Source: Sitta carolinensis (lineage: Eukaryota > Chordata > Aves > Passeriformes > Sittidae). Taken from it: 64,000 nt of DNA. Under the pieces are notes generated by a model, which did not search any database, was not told the origin of the DNA, and worked only from the letters and a program-made list of their open reading frames with translations. Below, in pieces: positions 63,342-64,000 of the stretch. A program made the translations under genes and the position numbers. Numbering within the stretch: the first letter of the stretch is position 1; the number at the start of each line of letters is the position of its first letter. The DNA lies in the NCBI GenBank assembly GCA_032173965.1, contig CM063285.1, forward strand, positions 22,727,660 through 22,791,659, given 5' to 3'.

Positions 63342-64000
63342 GTGAGAGTGATTCAGATCTGGTTAAGATGATTTAAAAGAGAGGTTATGGGCATACTGCA
63401 GTTGTGCATTTAAGAAAATACAGAGAGTTTTTACTGCCTGATTGAGACCACATGGCTCCAACTTAGACTTTTTTTCTTAACATGGAAATCATTGGCTGGA
63501 TGTACTCAAACGATTTATTTTTTTTTAATTGCCTAGAGGCTGAGAGTTTGGGTCATAGCATTTAATGGTAAGGTCAGGGTTAAAACAATAGTTTTTAGTG
63601 TTCCTTTGAATAAATGAAAAATAGCTTCTTAGAATATTTTGCATGGGATGAAAACATGTTTTTCTTAAAAGAAAGCAAATGTATCTCAGGAATTCTTTTG
63701 GACATTACAGGGTAATTGGTGACCTGATTTGAGAGTGAGAAGGATAGAGATAAGGGAAGATCTCCCTGTCATAAATCATGGTAAATATGTTCTGCTCCAA
63801 ATATATTATGGAAAATACCAGAAGTAAAAGGCAAAGACCTTTTTTTATTGCATACAATTTAATTGCTTACTCTCAGCATTTTGTGCTGCTGTTAAGAGGA
63901 TTGAAAAGTGTATATAACTAAATTTTTTAAATTATTATAGCTATCTATGTACACTATATCCCTACTATGAAGAATGAAATTGTAATAATCTATATTCTTT
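63342..64000 (+). other. PALLD: PALLD intron to the window end
   Basis: AT-rich sequence. I see nothing further that I can support. Confidence 0.5.

Noticed and set aside
23778..64000. Missing palladin Ig domain 1 completion exon
   Set aside because: I looked for a Trp-Phe-Cys start and a Tyr-Thr-Cys motif in the required phase and found none. By-eye search can miss a diverged exon, so this is not proof of absence.

Overview
This is a vertebrate nuclear window: AT-rich, CpG-poor, intron-dominated, with short diverged CR1 LINE fragments. A tRNA-Ile-derived SINE head joined to a CR1-type tail (59128-59275) resembles the SINE described from zebra finch (TguSINE1). The best guess is therefore a bird, possibly a passerine. 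CR1 alone would also fit a turtle or crocodile.

The one securely recognised gene is palladin (PALLD) on the + strand. Its large N-terminal coding exon is 22731-23777, with a clean acceptor and donor. It encodes the disordered N-terminus and the first strands of the first Ig domain. A CpG island at about 15380-15850 carries a good + strand donor (exon end 15829) and is the likely first, non-coding exon and promoter. The rest of the window, 23778 to the end, is PALLD intron. It holds a candidate internal promoter/alternative first exon (about 59900-60429, strong GTAAGT donor) and a candidate downstream exon (63242-63341). PALLD is known to use nested promoters for shorter isoforms, so this arrangement makes sense. 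The exon finishing the first Ig domain was not found and is probably beyond the window.

Left of the CpG island, on the - strand, a set of short splice-bounded open segments runs from 15594 down to 6805. Their reading phases agree at every junction, giving a putative 159-residue, charged, probably coiled-coil protein that I do not recognise. The last three exons are the most convincing. If real, this gene sits head-to-head with PALLD and shares its CpG island. It is absent from any simple ORF listing because every exon is short.

The left end (1-328) holds a coding-like + strand frame broken by one stop, perhaps a gene edge or a pseudogene. Around 4487-5535 and 7240-7885 lie CR1 fragments in both orientations, and an unexplained 248-codon open frame lies at 5698-6444. 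The rest is intronic or intergenic DNA with poly-A/T runs, an AAT microsatellite, A/C-rich tracts, two small tandem duplications and a few perfect inverted repeats. I saw no rRNA, intact tRNA, CRISPR array or intact transposon.
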